Shown piece by piece: positions 53,074-60,878 of a stretch of DNA of 64,000 nucleotides. The position numbers were made by a program, and so were the translations under genes. Within the stretch, counting starts at the first letter, position 1; every line of letters begins with the position of its first letter. A model generated the notes under the pieces. That model made no database searches, was not told the origin of the DNA, and saw only the letters and a list, made by a program, of their open reading frames with translations. The stretch comes from Mycobacterium sp. OTB74 (GTDB taxonomy: Bacteria > Actinomycetota > Actinomycetes > Mycobacteriales > Mycobacteriaceae), in assembly GCF_029892685.1 (NCBI RefSeq), contig NZ_JARXVD010000020.1, forward strand, positions 54,697-118,696, in the 5' to 3' direction.

Positions 53074-53111
53074 CGAACGGGCCGCTTTGCTCGACTAAGG
53101 CGGCCCGTTCG
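53074..53111. terminator. 12-bp perfect hairpin, bidirectional terminator
   Basis: CGAACGGGCCGC and its complement flank a 14-base loop, between the convergent dehydrogenase and P450 genes. Confidence 0.8.
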
Positions 53112-53133
53112 TCGGTTTCGGGGGTCTGGGCGG

Positions 53134-54462
53134 CTATGCGACTGTTGCCGTACCGTGGCGCCGATACACCACAATCCGGCCGCCGTCGGCCGGCGCGCTG
53201 GCAATCCCTCGCGAGTGCAGTCGCTCGCCGGGTGCCGTGGTGGTGCCGAACTCGAACTCGCGCAACAGCGTTCGCAGCGTGACGGTCATCTCCATGTTGG
53301 CGAACGCGGCACCGATACATCGGCGCACCCCGCCGCCGTACGGTATCCAGGTGTAGTTGTCGGGCGGATTGCCGATGAACCGGTCCGGGTTGAAGCGTGC
53401 TGCGTCGGGGAAGCTGTCTTCTGCTGCATGGGCCGCACCGATGCTGACCACGATGACGCGGTTTTCCGGAATTACCCACGGTCCCAACTGGATTCGTGCT
53501 CGGCTGATCCGTGCGATGGTGTTGACCACCGGCCGGGTCCGCTGCACCTCGAAGATCGTGGCTTGGGTCAGCTCCGTCCCACCGGCGTCGACCTCGGCCC
53601 CGAGCCGGGCCAGCACATCGGGATGGCGCCGGAGGCGTTCCATGGCCCAGGCCAACGTCGTCGCCGTGGTCTCGTGACCCGCCGCCAACAAGGTCAGCAG
53701 CTCATCGGCGACGTGGTCGTCCGGGATCGCCGAGCCGTCGTCGTACCGGGCTGCCAACAGCAGCGCCAACACGTCGGCTCGCTGGTCCAGTTCCGGGTCG
53801 GCGCGGGCCTGCGCGATCAACCCGGCGATGACCTGGTTATAGCGATCTCGCAGCTTCAACGCGCGGCCGCCCGGACTGAGCGGGCCGAAGTCGTGGCGCG
53901 CCAACGGTGGCAAAACCACCAGACGCGATGCTCCTAATACCATCAGCGGCAACAGTTCTCGCAGTTCCTCCAACGCCTTGCCTTCGGCGCCGAATACAGC
54001 GCGCAAGATGGCGTTGAGCGTGATCCGCATCATCGACGGCATAGCCGCGAACTCACGTCCCTGCGGCCAGTTAGCCGTCTCGCGCAACACTTCTTCTTCG
54101 ATGATGCTTTCGTAACCGTGCATCCGCTTGCCATGAAATGGCGGTACCAACAGCTTGCGCCGCTGCCGGTGCGCACTGCCGTCCAGGCTGAATATCGACC
54201 CATCCCCCAGCACGTCGCCGAGCTGGCCGGCTCGCCCGATCAGATCGGTGTTCATGGTGAACAACTCTTTGACTGCGACCGGATCGCTGATCACAACAGT
54301 GGGCCCGAAGGTCGGCAGATCCAGAGTGAAAGCCGAGCCGTGTCGCCGGGTCAGCCGGGCGAAAGTCCGTTCGCGCGCCACGACGAACCTGAGACCCTGA
54401 ATGAATCCGGGCACTCGCGATGCCGGCGGTAGACGCACCTCATCTGTCGTGGCTAGACCCAT
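53134..54462 (-). CDS. Cytochrome P450
   Basis: A 442-residue P450. The I-helix oxygen motif is AAGHETTATTLAW, the K-helix ExxR is EVQR, and the haem loop is YGGGVRRCIGAAFA with the thiolate Cys. The style resembles mycobacterial CYP135/CYP138-type enzymes, but I cannot name the subfamily. The ATG at 54462 starts the recognisable N-terminus; a longer frame to 54570 would overlap the radical-SAM gene. No ferredoxin gene is adjacent. Confidence 0.88.
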   Translation of the reverse strand: MGLATTDEVRLPPASRVPGFIQGLRFVVARERTFARLTRRHGSAFTLDLPTFGPTVVISDPVAVKELFTMNTDLIGRAGQLGDVLGDGSIFSLDGSAHRQRRKLLVPPFHGKRMHGYESIIEEEVLRETANWPQGREFAAMPSMMRITLNAILRAVFGAEGKALEELRELLPLMVLGASRLVVLPPLARHDFGPLSPGGRALKLRDRYNQVIAGLIAQARADPELDQRADVLALLLAARYDDGSAIPDDHVADELLTLLAAGHETTATTLAWAMERLRRHPDVLARLGAEVDAGGTELTQATIFEVQRTRPVVNTIARISRARIQLGPWVIPENRVIVVSIGAAHAAEDSFPDAARFNPDRFIGNPPDNYTWIPYGGGVRRCIGAAFANMEMTVTLRTLLREFEFGTTTAPGERLHSRGIASAPADGGRIVVYRRHGTATVA

Positions 54463-54505
54463 GCGCCCCACGGTACGTTGCGGTACCGGCTCGAACAACC
54501 CACAA

Positions 54506-55549
54506 TCAGAACAACGCAGGCTGCACCGCCCCGGCGGCCATTGCCGCCGGGGCGGTACGCACGGAATCATGTTCGTTGCGGAACCGCGCCATCGCGCCCG
54601 TGGACCGATTCAAGCCATGACGACGAACTAGTGGCGCAACCCTGCCGCGCAGTTCCTCTTGATAGCCGGAACCCAAATACGCTCCACGCCCGTACAATTG
54701 ACGGTATATGGGCAGCAGATCCGGATAGGCCGATGCCAGCCACGCCAGGAACCAGCCCCGCGTCGCTCCCCGTAGATGCAGCCCGAACACCGTCACGCCA
54801 CTGGCACCGGCGGCGGCGATCCTGCCGAGCAACGCATCGAGATGTTCGACCGAATCCGTCAGATGCGGCAGCACCGGAGCCACCATGACGTGGCAGTCCA
54901 GACCGGCACGGGTGATGGCCGAAATGAGCTCCAGACGAGCCGTCGGTGACGGGGTTCCAGGCTCGACTGCACGATGCAGATCCGGGTCGAGCACCGCCAA
55001 CGACACCGCGACGCTGACCTCTACCCCCTCGGCGGCCGCAACGATCAGCGGCAGGTCCCGGCGCAGCAGTGTGCCCTTGCTCAAAATCGAGAACGGTGTG
55101 CGCGAATCTGACAGCGCCGCAATAATTCCCGGCATCAGCGCGTAGCGCCCCTCGGCCCGTTGATACGGGTCGGTGTTGGTACCCAACGCCACCGACTCGC
55201 GGGTCCAAGAGCGCCGAAAAAGCTCACGCCGCAACACTTCTGCGACGTTCGTCTTCACCACCACTTGGCGATCGAAGTCGTGACCGGAGTCGAAGTCGAG
55301 ATATTCATGCGTGGGGCGGGCGAAGCAATACCGACAGGCGTGCGAACAGCCACGATAGGCGTTGACGGTGAATCGGAACGGCAGATTCGAAGCCGCAGGC
55401 AGCTTGTTCAGTGCCGATTTGCACAGCACCTCGTGAAACGTCATGCCTTCGAACTGCGGCACCCGAACACTGCGAATCAAGCCGATGCGTTCCAGCCCCG
55501 GAAGCGCACCCTCGTCACCCGCTGTGACCGCCTGCCCTTCCCAACGCAT
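54506..55549 (-). CDS. Rv2578c-family radical SAM protein
   Basis: A 347-residue radical SAM protein. The cluster motif is CSHACRYC (C-x3-C-x2-C), followed by FARPTHEYLDFDSGHDF, and ALGTNTDPYQRAEGRYALMPGI is a family block; the whole resembles spore-photoproduct-lyase-like proteins and M. tuberculosis Rv2578c. I set the start at ATG 55549 (MRWEGQAV) because the two earlier in-frame ATGs lie in or at the edge of a perfect SOS box. A DNA-damage role is therefore likely, although the reaction is unknown. Confidence 0.88.
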   Translation of the reverse strand: MRWEGQAVTAGDEGALPGLERIGLIRSVRVPQFEGMTFHEVLCKSALNKLPAASNLPFRFTVNAYRGCSHACRYCFARPTHEYLDFDSGHDFDRQVVVKTNVAEVLRRELFRRSWTRESVALGTNTDPYQRAEGRYALMPGIIAALSDSRTPFSILSKGTLLRRDLPLIVAAAEGVEVSVAVSLAVLDPDLHRAVEPGTPSPTARLELISAITRAGLDCHVMVAPVLPHLTDSVEHLDALLGRIAAAGASGVTVFGLHLRGATRGWFLAWLASAYPDLLPIYRQLYGRGAYLGSGYQEELRGRVAPLVRRHGLNRSTGAMARFRNEHDSVRTAPAAMAAGAVQPALF

Positions 55550-55556
55550 ATCCATA

Positions 55557-55572
55557 TCGAACACTTGTTCGA
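55557..55572. promoter_or_regulatory. Perfect mycobacterial SOS (LexA) box
   Basis: TCGAACACTTGTTCGA is an exact match to TCGAAC-N4-GTTCGA, ending 8 bp upstream of the radical-SAM start at 55549. LexA control of the Rv2578c family is known in M. tuberculosis. Confidence 0.88.
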
Positions 55573-55631
55573 TACAAAAGTCAAGAAGTCACCAGTGGCG
55601 TCGCCGCCGCACCTACCCACGACGAAAAGCG

Positions 55632-56720
55632 CTACCCACCAATGTCGGCGAGGTAGGGAGTCCGGTAATCAATGACCACCCGGCCCTCGATTTTGCCCTC
55701 CGCCAGCTCTGCGAGGATGGCGTTGATCTCGTCTAGATGGGCGCGGGTGACGCTGGGCTTAATCAATCCACGGGCATAGAAGTCGAGCGCTTCGACCATG
55801 TCCTGCCGAGTTCCCACGATCGAACCACGAATAGTCAGACCCTTGATCACGATGTCGAAGATCGACGCAGGGAAATCGCCTGGCGGTAGACCATTGAACA
55901 CAATGGTGGCGCCCCGCCGCGCCAGCGCGATCGCCTGTCCGAAAGCCTCGGCATGCACGGCGGTGACCAATACTCCATGGACACCTCCCGTAGCCTCTTT
56001 GACCGTCTCCACAGCATCGTCAAACTTCGCGTTGACTGCCACCTCGGCACCGAGGCTTTTTGCCAGCGCCAGTTTCGGCGCATCGACATCGATGGCGACG
56101 ACCCGCATGCCCATAGCACGCGCGTATTGAACAGCAATGTGTCCGAGTCCGCCGATCCCCGATATCGCCATCCACTGCCCCGGCTGGACATCGCTGACTT
56201 TGAGGCCCTTGTACACAGTCACGCCGGCACAGAGGATGGGTGCGACCTCCACGGGATCGGCGTCATCGGGGATCCGGGCGGCATAGTCAGCATTGACCAG
56301 CATGTAGGTGCCGAAGCTGCCGTTGACGGTGTAGCCGCCATTTTGTTGGCTCTCGCATAGGGTCTCCCAACCTGTACGGCAGTACTCGCAGCGACCGCAC
56401 GCCGACCACAGCCATGCATTGCCGACCTTGTCGCCGACAGCAAGATCGTTCACGCCGTCGCCGAGTGCGACGACGGTGCCGATTCCTTCGTGGCCGGGAA
56501 CAAACGGCAGCTCGGGCTTGATCGGCCAATCACCTTGCACCGCATGCAAATCCGTATGACATATGCCGGACGACTCCAATTTGACAAGAGCCTCACCCAA
56601 ACCCGGCGAGGGCAGTTCAAGTTCACGCAGCTGCAGCGGCGCGCCAAACTCGGTAGCCACCGCGGCCCGCATGGTCCTCGGCTGGGTGAGATGGGTTGAA
56701 ACATGCCGTGTCTGAGTCAT
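55632..56720 (-). CDS. adhP: Zinc-dependent alcohol dehydrogenase AdhP-type
   Basis: A 362-residue medium-chain alcohol dehydrogenase. Catalytic zinc ligands are Cys54 (GICHTDLH) and His77 (GHEGIG); structural zinc ligands are Cys108, 111, 114 and 122; the NAD fold is ISGIGGLGHIAVQYA. It is a typical AdhP-type ethanol/aldehyde dehydrogenase. GAAGGT is five bases before the ATG. It belongs to the second dormancy-like patch; a palindrome of DosR-box shape lies upstream at 56847-56859. Confidence 0.92.
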   Translation of the reverse strand: MTQTRHVSTHLTQPRTMRAAVATEFGAPLQLRELELPSPGLGEALVKLESSGICHTDLHAVQGDWPIKPELPFVPGHEGIGTVVALGDGVNDLAVGDKVGNAWLWSACGRCEYCRTGWETLCESQQNGGYTVNGSFGTYMLVNADYAARIPDDADPVEVAPILCAGVTVYKGLKVSDVQPGQWMAISGIGGLGHIAVQYARAMGMRVVAIDVDAPKLALAKSLGAEVAVNAKFDDAVETVKEATGGVHGVLVTAVHAEAFGQAIALARRGATIVFNGLPPGDFPASIFDIVIKGLTIRGSIVGTRQDMVEALDFYARGLIKPSVTRAHLDEINAILAELAEGKIEGRVVIDYRTPYLADIGG

Positions 56721-56846
56721 GGTTTACCTTCTCGGTGATTATTGAATTCTCTTGGCATGCAATTACATTGCCTGTCAGTGCCGATGCGCTCAGATCATCG
56801 AACGGACAGCAGCGAGCAGTCCGAACGGCTTACGCTCTTGCACGTG

Positions 56847-56859
56847 TGACCACTGGTCA
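56847..56859 (-). promoter_or_regulatory. Palindrome upstream of adhP, possible DosR box
   Basis: TGACCACTGGTCA is a perfect 13-bp palindrome, about 127 bp upstream of adhP. Shape fits a DosR box but the centre differs. Confidence 0.3.
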
Positions 56860-57056
56860 GCTCTTCGACCAATTCTGGGCGACTTCCCGCCCCAATGACA
56901 AGCTGATCCATTGATCTCCAATGATATCCGGGTCACCCATCGCCGCCTTCACATCGCGCCCAAAGTCCCCATGGAGGCCGCGCGTGACGGCGACATTCAC
57001 AGCTGAAATCCTTCGGGCAACGACGAGTCGGCGCTGCTGACATACGGCCTCTAATC

Positions 57057-57070
57057 GTCACCGAAAGTCA
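57057..57070 (-). promoter_or_regulatory. DosR-like site near the acg remnant
   Basis: Minus-strand TGACTTTCGGTGAC, 16 bp from another site at 57086-57099. Paired sites are typical of strong DosR promoters. Confidence 0.4.
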
Positions 57071-57085
57071 CCCAAGAGCGCACAG

Positions 57086-57099
57086 ATGACTTCTGGCCC
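57086..57099 (+). promoter_or_regulatory. DosR-like box upstream of acg/adh remnant and usp
   Basis: ATGACTTCTGGCCC, 66 bp upstream of the remnant ATG at 57165, the same spacing as box to acg at 799-879. It may now drive the usp at 57577. Confidence 0.5.
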
Positions 57100-57164
57100 T
57101 GTCAGCACCGAACCGAATCGGGCACCGTGAAAGTGCACCTCATCGCCACCGAGAAGGACAACTC

Positions 57165-57432
57165 ATGACGAAACGCCCCGTCGTTTCACAACAGCCAACC
57201 GTGGCGTTGGGTTCTGGAGTCAACCACCCTGCGACTTTTTCTCGATACCGAACGACAGGTGCGGCAGGTGACATTGAACACCCGCCGATGCCCGGGAGAG
57301 TTCCTTTCATTCGCCGGCCGCCATCAGGTCCCCGTCACTGCACCGAGATATCCATGGGACCACGCCCGGCACGCGCCGAGCGTGCTTGCCGCCGGACGCA
57401 TCTGCGGCGCCGCGGTGGTCGAGGTCAGCTGA
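57165..57432 (+). pseudogene. Chimeric remnant: acg 5' end joined to zinc-ADH 3' end
   Basis: From 57175 to the stop at 57432 one frame reads APSFHNSQPWRWVLES then TTLRLFLD, the Acg signature, and then, without a break, ERQVRQVTLNTR... through LAAGRICGAAVVEVS. The last 60 codons align without gaps to the end of the alcohol dehydrogenase at 31679-32698 (ERQVRSVSSNTR...LAAGRIAGAAVLQVS). The ATG at 57165 is in another frame because codons after MTK are deleted, so the product would not be made. The promoter with DosR-like box remains. It is a deletion scar between an acg gene and a downstream adh gene. Confidence 0.85.
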
Positions 57433-57576
57433 ACCATGCCCCCGCTCACCCACCGACATCGGCTACCTGCCGACCACTGGGCCCCAGACGCTGATCGCCT
57501 TGGCCATCAAACATCGCTCCACTTCGCCGCACAGCAGGCGGTCCCAAATGCCGCTCCAACTCGAGAGGAAAACATC

Positions 57577-58467
57577 ATGTACAAGCACCAGGCCGACGTC
57601 GTGATCGTCGGAGTCGACGGTTCGCAAACAGCCGAGGCTGCTGCACTCTGGGGCGCCCAGGAGGCCGCAAGTCGCGGGATGCCGTTGCGGTTGCTCTATG
57701 TGATCAAGTCGAGCCTGGCCACCCCAATGCCCGCAGAGGTGTACCGCGTCGAGCTGAACAAGGGCAAAGCCGCCCTGGCATCGGCCTATCGCACCGTCGC
57801 GGCCAACATTCCTACACTGACGGTGAAAACCGATGTCTTACAAGGTGATCCCGCCGGAGTCCTGGTTGCCGAATCCCGATTCGCAGCGATGATCTGCGTG
57901 GGATCGACCGGAATCGGCCGGTTCCGTGAAGCGTTCCTGGGGTCAACCTCGGCCACGGTGGCGAGCGACTCCACCTGCTCGGTCGCCATCATCCGTCCGG
58001 CTAATACCGGGCAACCTGTAGATTTCCAGCCGCGATTCGTCATTGCACCGGTCAGCATTTTCACCGACAACTCCGACGTCATCGGCGCCGCGGCAGGTCG
58101 AGCCCGTCACCACCACTGTCCGGTATTGGCAGTGGGTATCAAGGACAATGATCTCGGCGCCACACCCTATGACGTGCTGGACAGCTTGGTCGATGGCTGG
58201 CGCCGCGAATATTCGGACGTAACTTGGTACCCGGTTCCCACCAACTCCGGGCTGCACAACTTCCTGCACGCCCATCCAGAATTGTCCGCGATGGTTGTCC
58301 TGAATCCCAACGCAGATAAAGATATTTCAGCAATCATCAGGCGTATTCCACGGGACCCAACTACCGGCCAGCAACTGATTGTATTCATCGACCGAGATCA
58401 TCCGACGATCGAATCAGGCACTGAACACGACACCGCGTCCGTGGGCGGTCAAGCGTCCCCGCACTGA
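57577..58467 (+). CDS. Universal stress protein, second domain degenerate
   Basis: A 296-residue Usp. Domain 1 opens VVIVGVDGSQTAEA and has GSTGIGRFREAFLGS. Domain 2 lacks the glycine loop (NPNADKDISAIIRR), so it likely does not bind nucleotide. AGAGGA precedes the ATG at 57577 by eight bases. It lies downstream of the acg/adh remnant and resembles the usp that follows acg at 1973. Confidence 0.86.
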   Translation: MYKHQADVVIVGVDGSQTAEAAALWGAQEAASRGMPLRLLYVIKSSLATPMPAEVYRVELNKGKAALASAYRTVAANIPTLTVKTDVLQGDPAGVLVAESRFAAMICVGSTGIGRFREAFLGSTSATVASDSTCSVAIIRPANTGQPVDFQPRFVIAPVSIFTDNSDVIGAAAGRARHHHCPVLAVGIKDNDLGATPYDVLDSLVDGWRREYSDVTWYPVPTNSGLHNFLHAHPELSAMVVLNPNADKDISAIIRRIPRDPTTGQQLIVFIDRDHPTIESGTEHDTASVGGQASPH

Positions 58468-58592
58468 TACTCGCGCAACGCGATATTCTCTGTACCCGTG
58501 AAAAAGCCAAGCTACCAATCAATTTCAATTACTCACACGGCCGCAAAGATGGCCTGAACGGCAACGCCGTCCAGGCCATCCAGCCTGATGGC

Positions 58593-58748
58593 TCAGTACC
58601 AGTGTCGTCGGCCACCGACGGTGTGGCCGATCGAGCCGAGCACCCACATCACTGCACCGATGACCAACAAGACAACACCGATAACCCACAACGCATACAC
58701 CTTCAAGAACAGGCCAAGGATGAGCAGCACGGCTCCCAACACAATCAT
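58593..58748 (-). CDS. 51-residue DUF6131-like membrane peptide
   Basis: A small frame starting MIVLGAVLLILGLFLKVYAL has two hydrophobic helices (the second is WVIGVVLLVIGAVMWVLGSI) and ends GHTVGGRRHWY, which matches what I recall of DUF6131. AGAGGT is five bases upstream of the ATG. Confidence 0.8.
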   Translation of the reverse strand: MIVLGAVLLILGLFLKVYALWVIGVVLLVIGAVMWVLGSIGHTVGGRRHWY

Positions 58749-58779
58749 CGTTACCTCTCAATCCGTCCAGCCTGCACGG

Positions 58780-59007
58780 TCACCAGATTGAACTCGGTGC
58801 CATCGAACTCGGTTGCGGCAGGCGACAATCAACGACTTTGGGGTTCACCCCTGCGTAGTTCAGCGGTCCCGCGACCACAGTCAGGGCGATCCGGCCCGCC
58901 GTGCCGCAACTTGTGTCACCGCCATGGAAGTAGTCGCGCTGCCAGGCCGCGAAAACTCCGATCACCAACCAGACCAATACGAGCGTGCTGCCAACACCGC
59001 GCCACAT
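58780..59007 (-). CDS. Small membrane protein
   Basis: 75 residues: an N-terminal membrane helix (GVGSTLVLVWLVIGVFAAW) then a soluble part, CGTAGRIALTVVAGPLNYAGVNPKV. GGAGG is about six bases before the ATG at 59007; the in-frame ATG at 59019 would contain that site. Recurrent in mycobacteria as a hypothetical protein, as far as I recall. Function unknown. Confidence 0.65.
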   Translation of the reverse strand: MWRGVGSTLVLVWLVIGVFAAWQRDYFHGGDTSCGTAGRIALTVVAGPLNYAGVNPKVVDCRLPQPSSMAPSSIW

Positions 59008-59317
59008 GATGTCCTCCATGAATTTGAACTACCTTGTACCGCATACCCCGTCGGCGTCGATCACAAACATCGACCGTTCCGAACCCGCAGCGTCATGGCT
59101 ATTTGCATCCACCAACGCTCAGCGCAGACCTGATGATGGACAGGATCTTTCGTGCCGATCGGCACAGATTTGCTCATAGTGGATCAATTAGCCGGCTAGA
59201 CACCGTCCAAAATCGAGTACGGCCCAGAACCACGGCGTCCCCTTCAGGCGCGTTTGGCGTGCCGGACACCGGGGTATTACAAGAACGGAAATATCAGCCG
59301 ACAATGGAGGGGTCGCT
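59008..59317. other. Intergenic region, no gene
   Basis: 310 bp between divergent small-protein genes; includes a perfect 14-bp palindrome GTGCCGATCGGCAC at 59152-59165. Nothing else supported. Confidence 0.4.
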
Positions 59318-59713
59318 ATGTCTGAAGCGAATACCCACCAGAATGTCGGAACGATGAAAGCAACGGAGTTCCACGACGACGTCCGCAACGACGGCTCCGG
59401 ACATCAAGGGCGGACAGCCCTGAACTGGACGTTGGCCGCTCTTACGGTGCCTGGCGCCTTGATCGTCGTTGCCTTCGAATACATCCAGGTGCTGGGTACC
59501 GCCGGCTGCTCAGAGCACACCTGCGGCCCCTTAGGCCCCGGACCGTTCGTATTCGGGCTGATTGAATACGGCGCACCGCTGGTGGCGATTGTGTGCGTCG
59601 CACTGTCGTTCATAACCGCCAGGCGCCGCTACGGAACCCTTGTGCCATCGGCCGCGTGGGCAATTCTGGTAACCGCATTTGCGGTGCTGAACTTCAGCTT
59701 TCAGATTCGTTGA
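59318..59713 (+). CDS. Three-helix membrane protein, unknown function
   Basis: A 131-residue protein. The first 35 residues are polar; then WTLAALTVPGALIVVAFEYI, FVFGLIEYGAPLVAIVCVALSFI and LVPSAAWAILVTAFAVLNFSF are membrane helices, with a Cys-containing loop CSEHTCGPLGPGP after the first. GAGGGG precedes the ATG. Family not recognised. Confidence 0.68.
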   Translation: MSEANTHQNVGTMKATEFHDDVRNDGSGHQGRTALNWTLAALTVPGALIVVAFEYIQVLGTAGCSEHTCGPLGPGPFVFGLIEYGAPLVAIVCVALSFITARRRYGTLVPSAAWAILVTAFAVLNFSFQIR

Positions 59714-59752
59714 TTGTCGCCAAAAGCCCGCCGTCGAAGACTGCGATGCCCC

Positions 59753-59786
59753 CTGGCGAGCGGGCCTGGCGAGCGGGCCTGGCGAG
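59753..59786. repeat. 13-bp tandem repeat
   Basis: CTGGCGAGCGGGC occurs twice in tandem and a third time partially (CTGGCGAG), just after the membrane-protein gene. Confidence 0.8.
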
Positions 59787-59815
59787 TTCACGGGTTGGCT
59801 CAGCCGAGTACCGAA

Positions 59816-59860
59816 TCGGCCGAGCCGATAGTCACCTTGTCGGCCGAGCCGACAGTCACC
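59816..59860. repeat. Two 21-bp near-identical repeats with 24-bp period
   Basis: Copies at 59816-59836 and 59840-59860 (each TCGGCCGAGCCGA[T/C]AGTCACC, one mismatch). The second reaches into the stop region of the next minus-strand gene. Confidence 0.8.
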
Positions 59861-60287
59861 ACTGACTGAGCTGGCACTGCACGTTGTACGGCGAGTCCTG
59901 CTGGGTGGCCACCTGGCCGTCAATTGCGATCTCGCAGTGCGAATTCGGCGCGGCCTGTCCGCCGTGCGTGGTGCTGCTGACAGTGAAGATCGCCCACTGC
60001 GGGTCGGCCAATTTGGTCTCAAACACCCACGGCGCATCCGGCGAAACGCTGACCGTCTCGCGCTTGACGTACGAATATGCGTCGGCGTTGTAGGCCGCCT
60101 TGCTCGCCGGCTGATTCACCAGGTACAGCAGATCGAAGCTGGCCGGGCCACCCACCGACAAGGTGTACCGGACGGTGTGACCGGCCGGGTCGGCGGACGC
60201 AGCACCAGCTGTCAGCCCCGCGGCCACAACCGCTGCCGCGCCACACACTGCCCCGAACTTCACTGTCGCTTTACCCATACCGGTCAT
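59856..60287 (-). CDS. Small secreted protein, MmpS-like fold possible
   Basis: 143 residues: signal peptide (VKFGAVCGAAAVVAAGLTAGAASA), then a beta-rich domain (VRYTLSVGGPASFDLLYLVNQ, PWVFETKLADPQWAIFTVSS, CEIAIDGQVATQ...CQLSQW). The paired Cys and C-x-I-x-x-D-G-x-V pattern recalls MmpS periplasmic domains, but no MmpL partner is adjacent. Start uncertain (60287 or 60278). Confidence 0.7.
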   Translation of the reverse strand: MTGMGKATVKFGAVCGAAAVVAAGLTAGAASADPAGHTVRYTLSVGGPASFDLLYLVNQPASKAAYNADAYSYVKRETVSVSPDAPWVFETKLADPQWAIFTVSSTTHGGQAAPNSHCEIAIDGQVATQQDSPYNVQCQLSQW

Positions 60288-60334
60288 ATCGACGAAACTA
60301 CCGGATCGTTACAACTGCAACAGCAGCATCAGGC

Positions 60335-60664
60335 CTACTGCAACTCCAACAGCACCGTCACCGGGCCGTCGTTCACCAGTTCGACCTGCATATTCGCCCC
60401 AAAAACGCCGCTGGCCACCTGCGCGCCCAATTCGCGCAGCGCGGCAGAAAATGCGTCCACCAGCGGTTCGGCCACCTGGCCGGGTGCCGCAGCATTCCAC
60501 GACGGCCGTCGACCCTTGGCCGTGTCGCCGTAAAGAGTGAACTGACTGACCACCAGGATCGGTGCCGCGACGTCTGTCGAGATGCAGCGCAGATTGACAG
60601 GACACGCCTGGCTACTTTGACAAAATTCGGCCGTGTCGCGGAGGCTTGTTAATCTTGCTTGCAA
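60335..60664 (-). pseudogene. dtd: 3' remnant of dtd (D-aminoacyl-tRNA deacylase)
   Basis: The minus frame from about 60574 to 60335 reads VAAPILVVSQFTLYGDTAKGRRPSWN and ends MQVELVNDGPVTVLLELQ, the second half of Dtd, which removes D-amino acids from tRNA. About 65-70 N-terminal residues, including the usual MRVLVQRV start and half of the active site, are missing; upstream of 60577 the frame turns to unrelated sequence. The junction marks the edge of the accessory block to its right. Confidence 0.8.
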
Positions 60665-60690
60665 AACCCCAGCTCAGCGCGACAGCGGAC

Positions 60691-60849
60691 TTAGATTTGG
60701 TGCTCGTGCGTGCGGACCATCGTGTAGCTCTCGATGTGGTCGATTTCTACGGGCACAACGGTGGCGCAGGTCTGCACGGCACACCGGTAGCCAGCTTCGG
60801 TCATGGGCGCCCGCTCCTGCTCAGCGGGAGTCGGGTCGTGGTGGGTCAT
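60691..60849 (-). CDS. Short HNH-like fragment
   Basis: 52 residues containing MTEAGYRCAVQTCATVVPV then EIDHIESY, which resembles the first part of an HNH endonuclease (Cys pair plus D-H), but the second Cys pair and catalytic His-Asn end are absent. Probably truncated at the same junction as dtd. It follows the HEPN-motif gene by 30 bp. Confidence 0.4.
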   Translation of the reverse strand: MTHHDPTPAEQERAPMTEAGYRCAVQTCATVVPVEIDHIESYTMVRTHEHQI

Positions 60850-60878
60850 CTCGGGGAACCTAACGAACCACGCTGTGG

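Larger units (their letters stand above)
56721..57164. other. Regulatory intergenic region, no gene
   Basis: This 444-bp interval between adhP and the acg remnant has no supported gene but three DosR-like sites (56847-56859, 57057-57070, 57086-57099). Confidence 0.5.
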
